Below the pieces are notes generated by a model. That model saw only the letters and a list, made by a program, of their open reading frames with translations, was not told the DNA's origin and searched no databases. From Dubosiella muris (GTDB lineage Bacteria > Bacillota_I > Bacilli_A > Erysipelotrichales > Erysipelotrichaceae): DNA of 64,000 nt. Shown in pieces: positions 57,908-64,000 of this stretch; position 1 is the first letter of the stretch, and every line of letters starts with the position of its first letter. Both the position numbers and the translations under genes were made by a program. The DNA lies in assembly GCF_004793885.1 (NCBI RefSeq), contig NZ_SRYG01000012.1:20512-84511 (forward strand). Reading direction: 5' to 3'.

Positions 57908-58999
57908 ATGAATCAACTTTTACTTTGTGTTTGTTTGAGCGTTTCGCTCGTTTTTTCCACCTCGATCGAGGATCGTTCCTCCTTTTGCGCGCGCCAGATT
58001 CTCCACTACACCCGCCTTCAGCAGCGCTGCCTTCAAGCTTTGCATCACCTAGATCAAAAAAACGACGCCTTGCGAAAGCAGGTGGCGGCTTTTGAATCCC
58101 AAAAAGAACAAACGGGCCTGTATTTGCTGGCGGAGCAAATGGGCGTGGAGGCGTCCTGGGACGAGGAAGCCTTTTTGCGTCAAGCGCAAAGCGCTCTGGC
58201 CGATCAGGCGCATCGCGAGCAAATCGAGTCGGTGACAAAGACGTATCGGTCGCGTTTAAAAAAAGCCGAGGCGCGCAAGGCGTATTGGATCCAGGTGCAG
58301 GAAACGTTGTTTTTGGACAATCCGCAGCTGCGGGGGTTTCGTCCCGGCGGCATGCGCGAGGCGGCGCAGACGTTGGCGGGAACGGAAGATTTGCCCGTGT
58401 TTGGCTCGATTGGCGTGACAAAGGAAACGGGGAACTCGTGTCTTGGCTTGGTGGATGGAAGCCGGATCGAGGCTTCGGCTTCGTTTTTGGCGCCGTTTGC
58501 AAACGCCTCTCTTTCAGCGGGCACCTGGGCGTATCCGCAAGGGGGATTGCATTTGGGGGCCGATTACGCGGTGCCGATGCACACGCCGCTGCTCGCTCCG
58601 GCGCCGGGGATCGTGTTGTACGCCAACGCGCCAGTCGAGGAAGACGGTGGATTTTTGGGAAACTGGTGCGGCTGGCCGGCAGGGGCCGGGAATTCGATTT
58701 GCCTGCTTTGCAAGGTGGGGGACACGTTTTATGTGCTGACGTTTTCCCATTTGTCGCGTTCGCTGTTTGTCCGGGCCGGACAGAGCGTGCAGCAAGGGGA
58801 TGTGCTGGCGCTGAGCGGGAACAGTGGCAACTCGACCGGGCCCCATTGCCATATCGAGGTGTTTTCCCTCGCGGCGGATGCCGATTTTGTGTTACAGTAT
58901 TTCATAGAATCCGCTGATTTTTCACTTGGCAACGGCTGGGACGCGCCGGCGACGTGCTCGCCTTACGCCTGCCGCATTCAGCCGGAAACCATATTTTGA
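57908..58999 (+). CDS. Secreted M23-family metallopeptidase
   Basis: M23 (LytM-type) enzymes cut peptidoglycan cross-links. The 363-residue protein has a Sec-type signal peptide (LLLCVCLSVSLVFSTS), a coiled coil (about residues 30-125), and a C-terminal M23 domain with HLGADYAVP near residue 214 and GPHCHIEVF near 311, so both zinc motifs (HxxxD and HxH) are intact. The coiled-coil plus M23 layout resembles division-associated hydrolases and their activators. It is followed 15 bases later by the rRNA methyltransferase gene. Confidence 0.9.
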   Translation: MNQLLLCVCLSVSLVFSTSIEDRSSFCARQILHYTRLQQRCLQALHHLDQKNDALRKQVAAFESQKEQTGLYLLAEQMGVEASWDEEAFLRQAQSALADQAHREQIESVTKTYRSRLKKAEARKAYWIQVQETLFLDNPQLRGFRPGGMREAAQTLAGTEDLPVFGSIGVTKETGNSCLGLVDGSRIEASASFLAPFANASLSAGTWAYPQGGLHLGADYAVPMHTPLLAPAPGIVLYANAPVEEDGGFLGNWCGWPAGAGNSICLLCKVGDTFYVLTFSHLSRSLFVRAGQSVQQGDVLALSGNSGNSTGPHCHIEVFSLAADADFVLQYFIESADFSLGNGWDAPATCSPYACRIQPETIF

Positions 59000-59014
59000 C
59001 GAAAGAAGAATTTT

Positions 59015-60364
59015 ATGAACGAACAATTTTTAAATCGTATGCAAACGATGATTCCTGACGAGTTCGAGGCGTTCATGGCTTCGCTGGATCAGGATTTGTA
59101 CAAGGCTTTGCGGATCAATACGAAAAAAGTCGATCCGGATCGCTTTCCCGAGCCCGGGCTGCTTGGCAAGCCAAGTCCGTTCGCCGATCATTCCTGGTAT
59201 GTCGACCGGCCGCTTGGTTTGGATCCCTATCACATTTGCGGCTTGTTTTATTTGCAGGAGCCAAGCGCGAGCGGAGTCGTGGGCTTGCTGGATGTGCAAA
59301 AGGATGATTTGGTTTTGGATTTGTGCGCGGCGCCCGGTTCGAAAACGACGCAAATCGCGCAAAAGCTGGAGTCCGGAATGCTGGTATGCAACGAGATCGA
59401 CGCCAAGCGGGCGCAGGCGCTGCTATCCAATTTGGAACGGATGGGGGTCGTCAATTTCGCGTTGACCAATAGCGAGAGCGGACCGTTGTGCGCGGCGTTT
59501 GAAAACTGCTTTGACAAAGTGCTTGTCGACGCGCCCTGCTCGGGAGAAGGGATGTTGAAAAAGCACGCCATCGTGGCGCAGACGTGGTCGATGGACAATA
59601 TTTTGATGTGCGCGGCGCGGCAAAAGGAAATCGTTTCCAACGCGGTGCGCGCCTTGAAGGGCGGCGGGGTGCTCGTGTATTCGACGTGCACCTACGCGAA
59701 AGAGGAAAACGAGGAAGTCGTGGCGTGGATCCTGGAGCGGTTTCCGGAGATGGAGCTTGTGGATTGCGGCGCGGCGTTTGGCCGGCCGGGCTTAAAGACG
59801 CCAGGCATGGATGCGTCCAAAGTCCGTCGTGTTTTTCCAATGGATGGCGGCGAGGGTCAGTTTATGGCCAAGTTTGTGAAAAAGGGCGACGCGTCCAACA
59901 CGCCCGCGCTTTTAAAAAACGAGAAGCCAAACGCCACGGAGCGTGCGTTTTTGCGAGAACAAGTCGAGGGGGATTTTTCTTTTTTTCATCACAGCAAGGA
60001 AAAGCTGTTTCGAATGGAGCACGCGTTTCTGGATTTTGGCAAGTTGAAGGTGGTCCGGCAAGGGGTGCTTGTTGGCGAGATGAAGAAAAACCGGTTCGAG
60101 CCGGCGCACGCGTTTTACATGGCGGCGGATACGATGGATCGACTGAAAAACAAAGTGTCGTGCGGATTGTGCGAAATGGATGCCTATATGCATGGTGAGC
60201 AAATTCGAATCGAGGGCGAGCCGGGTTTTGTCGGGGTTTGCTTTGACGGGTATCCGTTTGGGTTTGGCAAAAGCGACGGTCATCGAATCAACAACAAGAT
60301 TCCGAAAGGCATGCGGCTGCTGCCAAAATCGCATGTCCGGATGGACGGGGAGGAACAACAATGA
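59015..60364 (+). CDS. RsmF/NSUN-type RNA (cytosine-5) methyltransferase
   Basis: This 449-residue SAM-dependent methyltransferase has motif I VLDLCAAPGSKTTQIA near residue 98, motif IV with one catalytic Cys in VDAPCSGEGM near 171, and motif VI with the nucleophile Cys in YSTCTYAKEEN near 222. The C-terminal third is the extra PUA-like region of RsmF/YebU-type enzymes, which methylate 16S rRNA. The target base is not determined. It overlaps the next gene by four bases (ATGA). Confidence 0.92.
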   Translation: MNEQFLNRMQTMIPDEFEAFMASLDQDLYKALRINTKKVDPDRFPEPGLLGKPSPFADHSWYVDRPLGLDPYHICGLFYLQEPSASGVVGLLDVQKDDLVLDLCAAPGSKTTQIAQKLESGMLVCNEIDAKRAQALLSNLERMGVVNFALTNSESGPLCAAFENCFDKVLVDAPCSGEGMLKKHAIVAQTWSMDNILMCAARQKEIVSNAVRALKGGGVLVYSTCTYAKEENEEVVAWILERFPEMELVDCGAAFGRPGLKTPGMDASKVRRVFPMDGGEGQFMAKFVKKGDASNTPALLKNEKPNATERAFLREQVEGDFSFFHHSKEKLFRMEHAFLDFGKLKVVRQGVLVGEMKKNRFEPAHAFYMAADTMDRLKNKVSCGLCEMDAYMHGEQIRIEGEPGFVGVCFDGYPFGFGKSDGHRINNKIPKGMRLLPKSHVRMDGEEQQ

Positions 60365-61200
60365 ATAAGGAACTAGGTAAGTGGGTGGATTTGGTCGTTG
60401 GAAGCCTGCTGTTTCCAATTAGTGTCAACTGCTTTATTTCACCGATGACTTTGAACGCGGGCGGTCTGGTCGGCTTGGCGCAAATTATCAACTATTTGCT
60501 GCCGTTTTCCGTCGATTTGACCGGTATTATCAACTTTTCGTTCAACATTCCGCTTTTCATTTTGGCTTGGCGGACGATTTCGAAAAGCTTTTGCGTGAAG
60601 ACGCTGATCTCTTTGATCATTCAGACGATTGGCTTGTCATGCATCCCGATTTTGACGGTGCCGATCATGCCGGATGTGCTTTCGAATTGTTTGATTGGCG
60701 CCTGCATCGGCGGCTTGGGAATCGGCTTGTGTTTGCGAAGCAGCGGAAGCGGCGGCGGTCTGGATATTCTTGGCGTTTATTTTTCCAAAACGCGTCCGGA
60801 CTTTTCCGTTGGCAAGCTTTCGTATTTGATCAACGCGGTCGTCTTGACGATTTCGGCGGTTTTGTTTGATTTGCAAGTCGCTTTGTATTCGTTGATGTAC
60901 ATTGTTTTGATGTATTATGTCAGCGATCAGGTGCACTATCAAAACATCAGCATTCAGGCGTTGATTTTCTCGCAAGTGCCGGAGCTGAAAAAAGAGCTGA
61001 TGACGCGGACCGGACGCGGGATCACGTATTGGGACGGATATGGCGCCTACACGGATACGCGCCAGGATATTCTTGTTTGCGTCATTAACAAGTACGAGGT
61101 TCGGCGGCTGAAAAAGATCGTGCACGAGGTCGACCCCAAAGCGTTTGTCATTTTGAGCGACGCCTCGCCGGTGATGGGAAATTTTGAAAAGCGGTTGTGA
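60361..61200 (+). CDS. YitT family membrane protein, second paralogue
   Basis: This 279-residue protein has five to six membrane segments. It begins ELGKWVDLVVGSLLFPISVN and carries the glycine-rich GACIGGLGIGLCLRSSGSGG stretch of the family. A soluble DUF2179 domain follows, ending IVHEVDPKAFVILSDASPVM. It matches the layout of the YitT protein at 11207-12064, but it is co-transcribed with an rRNA methyltransferase and is not controlled from a CRP/FNR-type site. A terminator follows. Confidence 0.9.
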   Translation: MNKELGKWVDLVVGSLLFPISVNCFISPMTLNAGGLVGLAQIINYLLPFSVDLTGIINFSFNIPLFILAWRTISKSFCVKTLISLIIQTIGLSCIPILTVPIMPDVLSNCLIGACIGGLGIGLCLRSSGSGGGLDILGVYFSKTRPDFSVGKLSYLINAVVLTISAVLFDLQVALYSLMYIVLMYYVSDQVHYQNISIQALIFSQVPELKKELMTRTGRGITYWDGYGAYTDTRQDILVCVINKYEVRRLKKIVHEVDPKAFVILSDASPVMGNFEKRL

Positions 61201-61228
61201 CAAAATTTGGAAATTGGTTGCGTGGACG

Positions 61229-61258
61229 AAGCGCTGGGTAAAAGCCCGGCGCTTTTTT
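61229..61258 (+). terminator. Intrinsic terminator after the second yitT gene
   Basis: AAGCGCTGGG/CCCGGCGCTT (one G-T) with a TAAAAG loop and a T6 run. Confidence 0.9.
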
Positions 61259-61319
61259 GGCATTTTTTAGCTTAGTTTTTTTACGTTTTAGGACTTCTGG
61301 TGCTTTTTACTCCGGAACA

Positions 61320-61332
61320 TGATACAGTATCA
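61320..61332. promoter_or_regulatory. Inverted repeat upstream of nagA, probable operator
   Basis: TGATACAGTATCA is a perfect 6-bp inverted repeat around a central base, 24 bases before the nagA start. Its form is like GntR/HutC-type sites that control amino-sugar genes. Confidence 0.5.
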
Positions 61333-61356
61333 GTAGTTATAGTTGGAGGTTCTTTT

Positions 61357-62496
61357 ATGATTATACAAAGTAAAAAAGTCTGGGTTTTGGACATGTGGAT
61401 GGAAGCGCAGATCGACATGGAAGATGGAAAAATCAAGGCGATTTATCCATATGGAACAAAACCGGTTGACGAGGATTATGGCTGGAAACGAATTGTTCCG
61501 GGCTTTATTGACGTGCATACGCATGGCGCGTATGACTGGGATACAAACGACGCCACGCCGGACGGGCTGCGTCATTGGGTGAAAAACATCGTGAAGGAAG
61601 GCGTGACGGGCATTTTGCCGACGACGATCACGCAAAGCGAGGAAGTGTTGACCAAAGCGGTCGCCAACGTGGCGAATGTCGTGGAGGAAGGCTACGAGGG
61701 CGCTGAAATTTTGGGAATCCATTTCGAAGGCCCGTATTTGGATCAGGTGTACAAGGGCGCGCAGCCGGAGCAGTATTGCGTGCCGGCGGATGTCGAGCAG
61801 TTCAAGCGGTACCAAAAGGCGAGTCACAACTTGATCAAGCTGGTGACGATGGCGTGCGAGCATGACAAAGACTACGCGTTGCTGCATTATTTGGTTTCGC
61901 AAAATATCGTGGCGAGCCAGGGCCATTCGAGCGCGACGTTCGAGCAGGCGGCCGACGCGATCGCCAATGGCGCGATGAGTATGACGCACGTATTTAACGG
62001 CATGACGAAGTTCCATCATCGCGAGCCTGGTCTGGTGGGCGCGGCGTTCCGTTTCCGGGAAGTGTATGGCGAAATCATTTGCGATGGCAACCACTCGCAT
62101 TACGCGGCGATCAACGATTATTTCAAGGCGAAAGGAAACGACCACGCGATCATGGTGACGGATTCTTTGATGGTGAAGTCGCTGCCGGTGGGCACGCGGG
62201 TGCTGTTTGGCGGCAACGAGATCGAGTTGTTCGAGGATGGCTCGGCGCATTTGGTGGGCGCGGGCAGCCTGGCGGGCTCGACGCTGAATGTGAACAAGGG
62301 CTTGATGATCGTGCATGAAAAGGCGCAGGTGCCTTGGCTGGCGGCGATCAACAGCTGCACGCTTAACCCGGCGAGAATGCTTGGCGTGGCCGACCGCAAG
62401 GGAAGCATCCAGGCGGGCAAGGACGCCGATCTGGTCGTGCTCGATGACAACTACGACGTTTTGATGACGTACGTGAAAGGAAAGAAAGCGTTTTAA
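61357..62496 (+). CDS. nagA: N-acetylglucosamine-6-phosphate deacetylase
   Basis: NagA removes acetate from GlcNAc-6-phosphate in amino-sugar and cell-wall recycling. The 379-residue protein has metal and catalytic motifs DVHTHGAYDWD near residue 52, HFEGPYLD near 120, GHSSATFEQ near 188, MTHVFNGM near 209 and the catalytic Asp in VTDSLM near 268. The ATG at 61357 follows TTGGAGG. NagB is absent nearby; the next two genes overlap in series and encode a small conserved protein and a nuclease. Confidence 0.95.
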   Translation: MIIQSKKVWVLDMWMEAQIDMEDGKIKAIYPYGTKPVDEDYGWKRIVPGFIDVHTHGAYDWDTNDATPDGLRHWVKNIVKEGVTGILPTTITQSEEVLTKAVANVANVVEEGYEGAEILGIHFEGPYLDQVYKGAQPEQYCVPADVEQFKRYQKASHNLIKLVTMACEHDKDYALLHYLVSQNIVASQGHSSATFEQAADAIANGAMSMTHVFNGMTKFHHREPGLVGAAFRFREVYGEIICDGNHSHYAAINDYFKAKGNDHAIMVTDSLMVKSLPVGTRVLFGGNEIELFEDGSAHLVGAGSLAGSTLNVNKGLMIVHEKAQVPWLAAINSCTLNPARMLGVADRKGSIQAGKDADLVVLDDNYDVLMTYVKGKKAF

Positions 62497-62879
62497 TGCG
62501 GGTCTTTCTTTGCGTGGATCAAAACAACGGCTTGCTTTTTAACGAAAGAAGGCCTTCGCGGGACCGGGAGGTGGTCGCGGATATCGAGCGGACTTTGCAG
62601 GGCGAGCCGATCGCGATGCGCGAGTACAGCGCCAAGCTCTTTGAAGGCATGGACAACGTGCAGGTCACGGACGATTTTCAGGGATGCGAAAACGTGTTCC
62701 TGGAAGCCGATGATTTGGCGAATCTCGATTTCAACACGCTCGTTGTGTATCGCTGGGACAAGGTGTATCCGGCGGATGTGACGTTGTCGTACGATTTGAA
62801 GTCGCTCAAGCTTGACGATGTGAGCGTGATCAAAGGCTATTCGCATGACGAGATCGTCAAAGAGGTGTACACCAGATGA
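62496..62879 (+). CDS. Small conserved protein encoded with a DNA/RNA nuclease
   Basis: This 127-residue cytoplasmic protein starts RVFLCVDQNNGLLFNERRPS and ends VIKGYSHDEIVKEVYTR. It resembles a conserved Firmicutes family whose members carry the NNGLLFN-type start and an LVVYRWDKVYPADV strand; no function is known. It starts on the last base of the nagA stop codon (TAATG) and overlaps the nuclease gene by four bases, so all three are translationally coupled. A role as a nuclease partner or inhibitor is only a guess from position. Confidence 0.72.
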   Translation: MRVFLCVDQNNGLLFNERRPSRDREVVADIERTLQGEPIAMREYSAKLFEGMDNVQVTDDFQGCENVFLEADDLANLDFNTLVVYRWDKVYPADVTLSYDLKSLKLDDVSVIKGYSHDEIVKEVYTR

Positions 62880-63769
62880 AGCGAAACGGATTAGGCAAGC
62901 GGTTTGGCCGGCTGTTCGTGTCGGCGCTGGCGAGCGTCATGCTCGCGCTGGCGGTGGCGGGTTGCGCGCAAAGCGAAGCGCCTAAGCCGACTGTCACGAT
63001 GGATTCCATTCCGGCGTATACGGACAAGGCGTATGTGGCGCTCAACGACAACGTGCCGACGTTTACCGACGAGGAAATCACGGACGAGTCGTTTGAGACG
63101 TATTACGAGCTGGATGATTTGGGTCGGGTGACGGGTGCGTTTTCCTCGATTGGCACGGATTTGCTGCCGACAAAAGAGCGGGGAAACATTTCGAGTGTGA
63201 AGCCGACGGGCTGGCATTCGGTGCAATATGATAACGTGGATGGCAAAAGCCTGTATAACCGATGCCATTTGATCGCGTGGTCCCTGACGGGAGAGGACGC
63301 GAACCCGAACAACTTGATGACGGGCACGCGCTATTTGAATATTCAAGGCATGAAGCCGTTTGAGGACATGGTGCGCGACTACATCAAGGAAACGGGCAAC
63401 CACGTCATGTACCGGGTCATTCCAGTGTATACGGGTGACAATCTGGTCGCGGACGGCGTCATTATGGAAGGCTATTCGGTCGAGGACGAAGGGGAAGGCA
63501 TTTCCTACAACGTCTACGCGTACAACGTCCAGCCGGGTATCGAGATCGACTACGCGACGGGCGACAGCCATTTGCGTGGTGAAACTTCGACGGAAACAAA
63601 GGACGAGGGAACGTACGTGTTGAATAAAAATACGAAGAAGATCCACGCTCCAAACTGCTCTTCGGTGGAGTCGATGAACAAAAACAACAAAGAGTTTTAC
63701 CGGGGCAGCTTGCAGGATCTGTTGGATCAGGGCTATACCGTACACAACCAGTGTCTTGGTAAAAAATGA
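62876..63769 (+). CDS. DNA/RNA non-specific endonuclease, lipoprotein
   Basis: This 297-residue predicted lipoprotein (lipobox AVAGC, Cys30) has a beta-beta-alpha-metal nuclease domain. The catalytic motif reads LYNRCHLIAWSL near residue 126, the DRGH-type motif with His retained, and the metal-binding Asn lies in NPNNLMTG. The C-terminus has a short Ada-like domain with Cys in HAPNCSSVESM and HNQCLG. EndA/NucA-type enzymes degrade extracellular DNA or process it for uptake. With a ComK-like gene at 29808, a competence role is possible but unproven. Confidence 0.88.
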   Translation: MKRNGLGKRFGRLFVSALASVMLALAVAGCAQSEAPKPTVTMDSIPAYTDKAYVALNDNVPTFTDEEITDESFETYYELDDLGRVTGAFSSIGTDLLPTKERGNISSVKPTGWHSVQYDNVDGKSLYNRCHLIAWSLTGEDANPNNLMTGTRYLNIQGMKPFEDMVRDYIKETGNHVMYRVIPVYTGDNLVADGVIMEGYSVEDEGEGISYNVYAYNVQPGIEIDYATGDSHLRGETSTETKDEGTYVLNKNTKKIHAPNCSSVESMNKNNKEFYRGSLQDLLDQGYTVHNQCLGKK

Positions 63770-63791
63770 CAAAATCTAAAAAGAGCATCAT

Positions 63792-63818
63792 AAGCCGGGA
63801 AGCGATTCCCGGTTTTTT
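63792..63818 (+). terminator. Intrinsic terminator after the nuclease gene
   Basis: AAGCCGGGA pairs with TCCCGGTTT around a short loop, then a T run. Confidence 0.88.
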
Positions 63819-63820
63819 GC

Positions 63821-63850
63821 GTAAAAAAGGAAAAGCGTTTCCGCTTTTCC
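63821..63850 (-). terminator. Intrinsic terminator of the last - strand gene
   Basis: On the - strand GGAAAAGCG pairs with CGCTTTTCC around a 4-nt loop and is followed by six T. Confidence 0.88.
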
Positions 63851-63878
63851 GGGTTGGGTATGTCAATTTGAAACCGGG

Positions 63879-64000
63879 TTACCGGTTTTTGTTTTTGGAC
63901 AAGGCTTCGAGTTCTTCCAAAGAGCAGTCGAACACGTTGGCAATTGTGGCTTTGTCGATGCCGGCTGCCAGCAGCTTTTTCATTCGTTTGATGTTTTGAC
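63879..64000 (-). CDS. 3' end of a - strand gene (C-terminal 39 residues visible)
   Basis: The visible C-terminus reads QNIKRMKKLLAAGIDKATIA followed by NVFDCSLEELEALSKNKNR and a stop. The hydrophobic helix plus CSLEELEAL pattern is like the C-terminal helix-turn-helix tail found on many Rpn/PD-(D/E)XK transposase-like and small regulatory proteins of gut Firmicutes. The body of the gene lies outside the window, so no function is assigned. A terminator follows on the same strand. Confidence 0.7.
   Translation of the reverse strand, partial: QNIKRMKKLLAAGIDKATIANVFDCSLEELEALSKNKNR

Noticed and set aside
1-64000. CRISPR arrays, prophage modules or rRNA genes
   Set aside because: No regularly spaced short repeats, no phage structural or lysis genes, and no rRNA-like segments were seen.

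Overview
The window is chromosomal DNA from a Gram-positive bacterium of the Firmicutes, probably Erysipelotrichia-like. The evidence is gene content and order: smc-ftsY-ylxM, nrnA-dnaE, rplU-prp-rpmA, ruvA-ruvB, recJ-apt-rel, tmcAL/yceD-rpmF, rny-miaB, an RNase J2-like gene next to ftsK/spoIIIE, and plsY divergent from parE-parC. These are Bacillus-type neighbourhoods, carried here in fairly GC-rich DNA. L27 has the cleavable N-terminus typical of Firmicutes, and a ComK-like regulator is present. No sporulation genes, prophage, CRISPR array or rRNA genes are visible. The species cannot be named from the sequence.

Layout. 1-4058: smc (3' end), ftsY, ylxM, acetate kinase and nrnA, closely packed on the + strand. 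4097-12874: dnaE; an L21 leader with rplU-prp-rpmA; obg plus a DUF1835-like gene; a CRP/FNR-type regulator divergent from a YitT membrane protein across a perfect 16-bp palindrome; and an exonuclease III family AP endonuclease. 13000-19256: ruvAB, recJ, apt and the bifunctional (p)ppGpp enzyme. 19267-21691: DUF218 and tmcAL on the - strand, divergent from yceD-rpmF. 21829-29881: RNase Y, a 58-residue ferredoxin, miaB, an RNase J2-like protein, ftsK and a RidA-like protein. 29808-37709: comK-like and plsY on the - strand, divergent from parE-parC-EamA transporter, then yneF and lgt. 37769-48898 is more accessory: a two-component system, a monofunctional transglycosylase, a carbonic-anhydrase-fold protein, a phosphoesterase, an exported protein, a GNAT enzyme, a DUF4317 protein, a three-helix membrane protein, and a TrpXYZ-type ABC importer. 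48944-50027: a decayed IS30-family element beside tRNA-Leu. 50070-64000: a penicillin-recognising-fold protein, XpaC/TelA, a small XRE regulator, a structured RNA ending in a terminator just before an SGNH-hydrolase gene, a coiled-coil membrane protein, tRNA-Thr, an O-antigen-ligase-like protein, an M23 peptidase, an RsmF-type methyltransferase with a second YitT protein, and nagA with a small conserved protein and a lipoprotein nuclease. The 3' end of a - strand gene closes the window.

How the genes work together. Most of the window is housekeeping: chromosome segregation (SMC, FtsK, topoisomerase IV), replication and repair (DnaE, RuvAB, RecJ, AP endonuclease), RNA turnover (RNase Y, RNase J2-like, NrnA), tRNA modification (MiaB, TmcAL), ribosomal proteins, and envelope assembly (PlsY, Lgt, transglycosylase, M23).

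The most unusual signals are regulatory. At least seven genes have a -10 hexamer exactly six bases before their ATG and no Shine-Dalgarno sequence, which indicates leaderless mRNAs. An apparently unclassified RNA at 54048-54176 ends in a strong intrinsic terminator 22 bases before a gene with no other visible promoter. The recJ ribosome-binding site appears to be brought to its start codon by a hairpin. The comK-like gene takes its Shine-Dalgarno sequence from the terminator hairpin of plsY.
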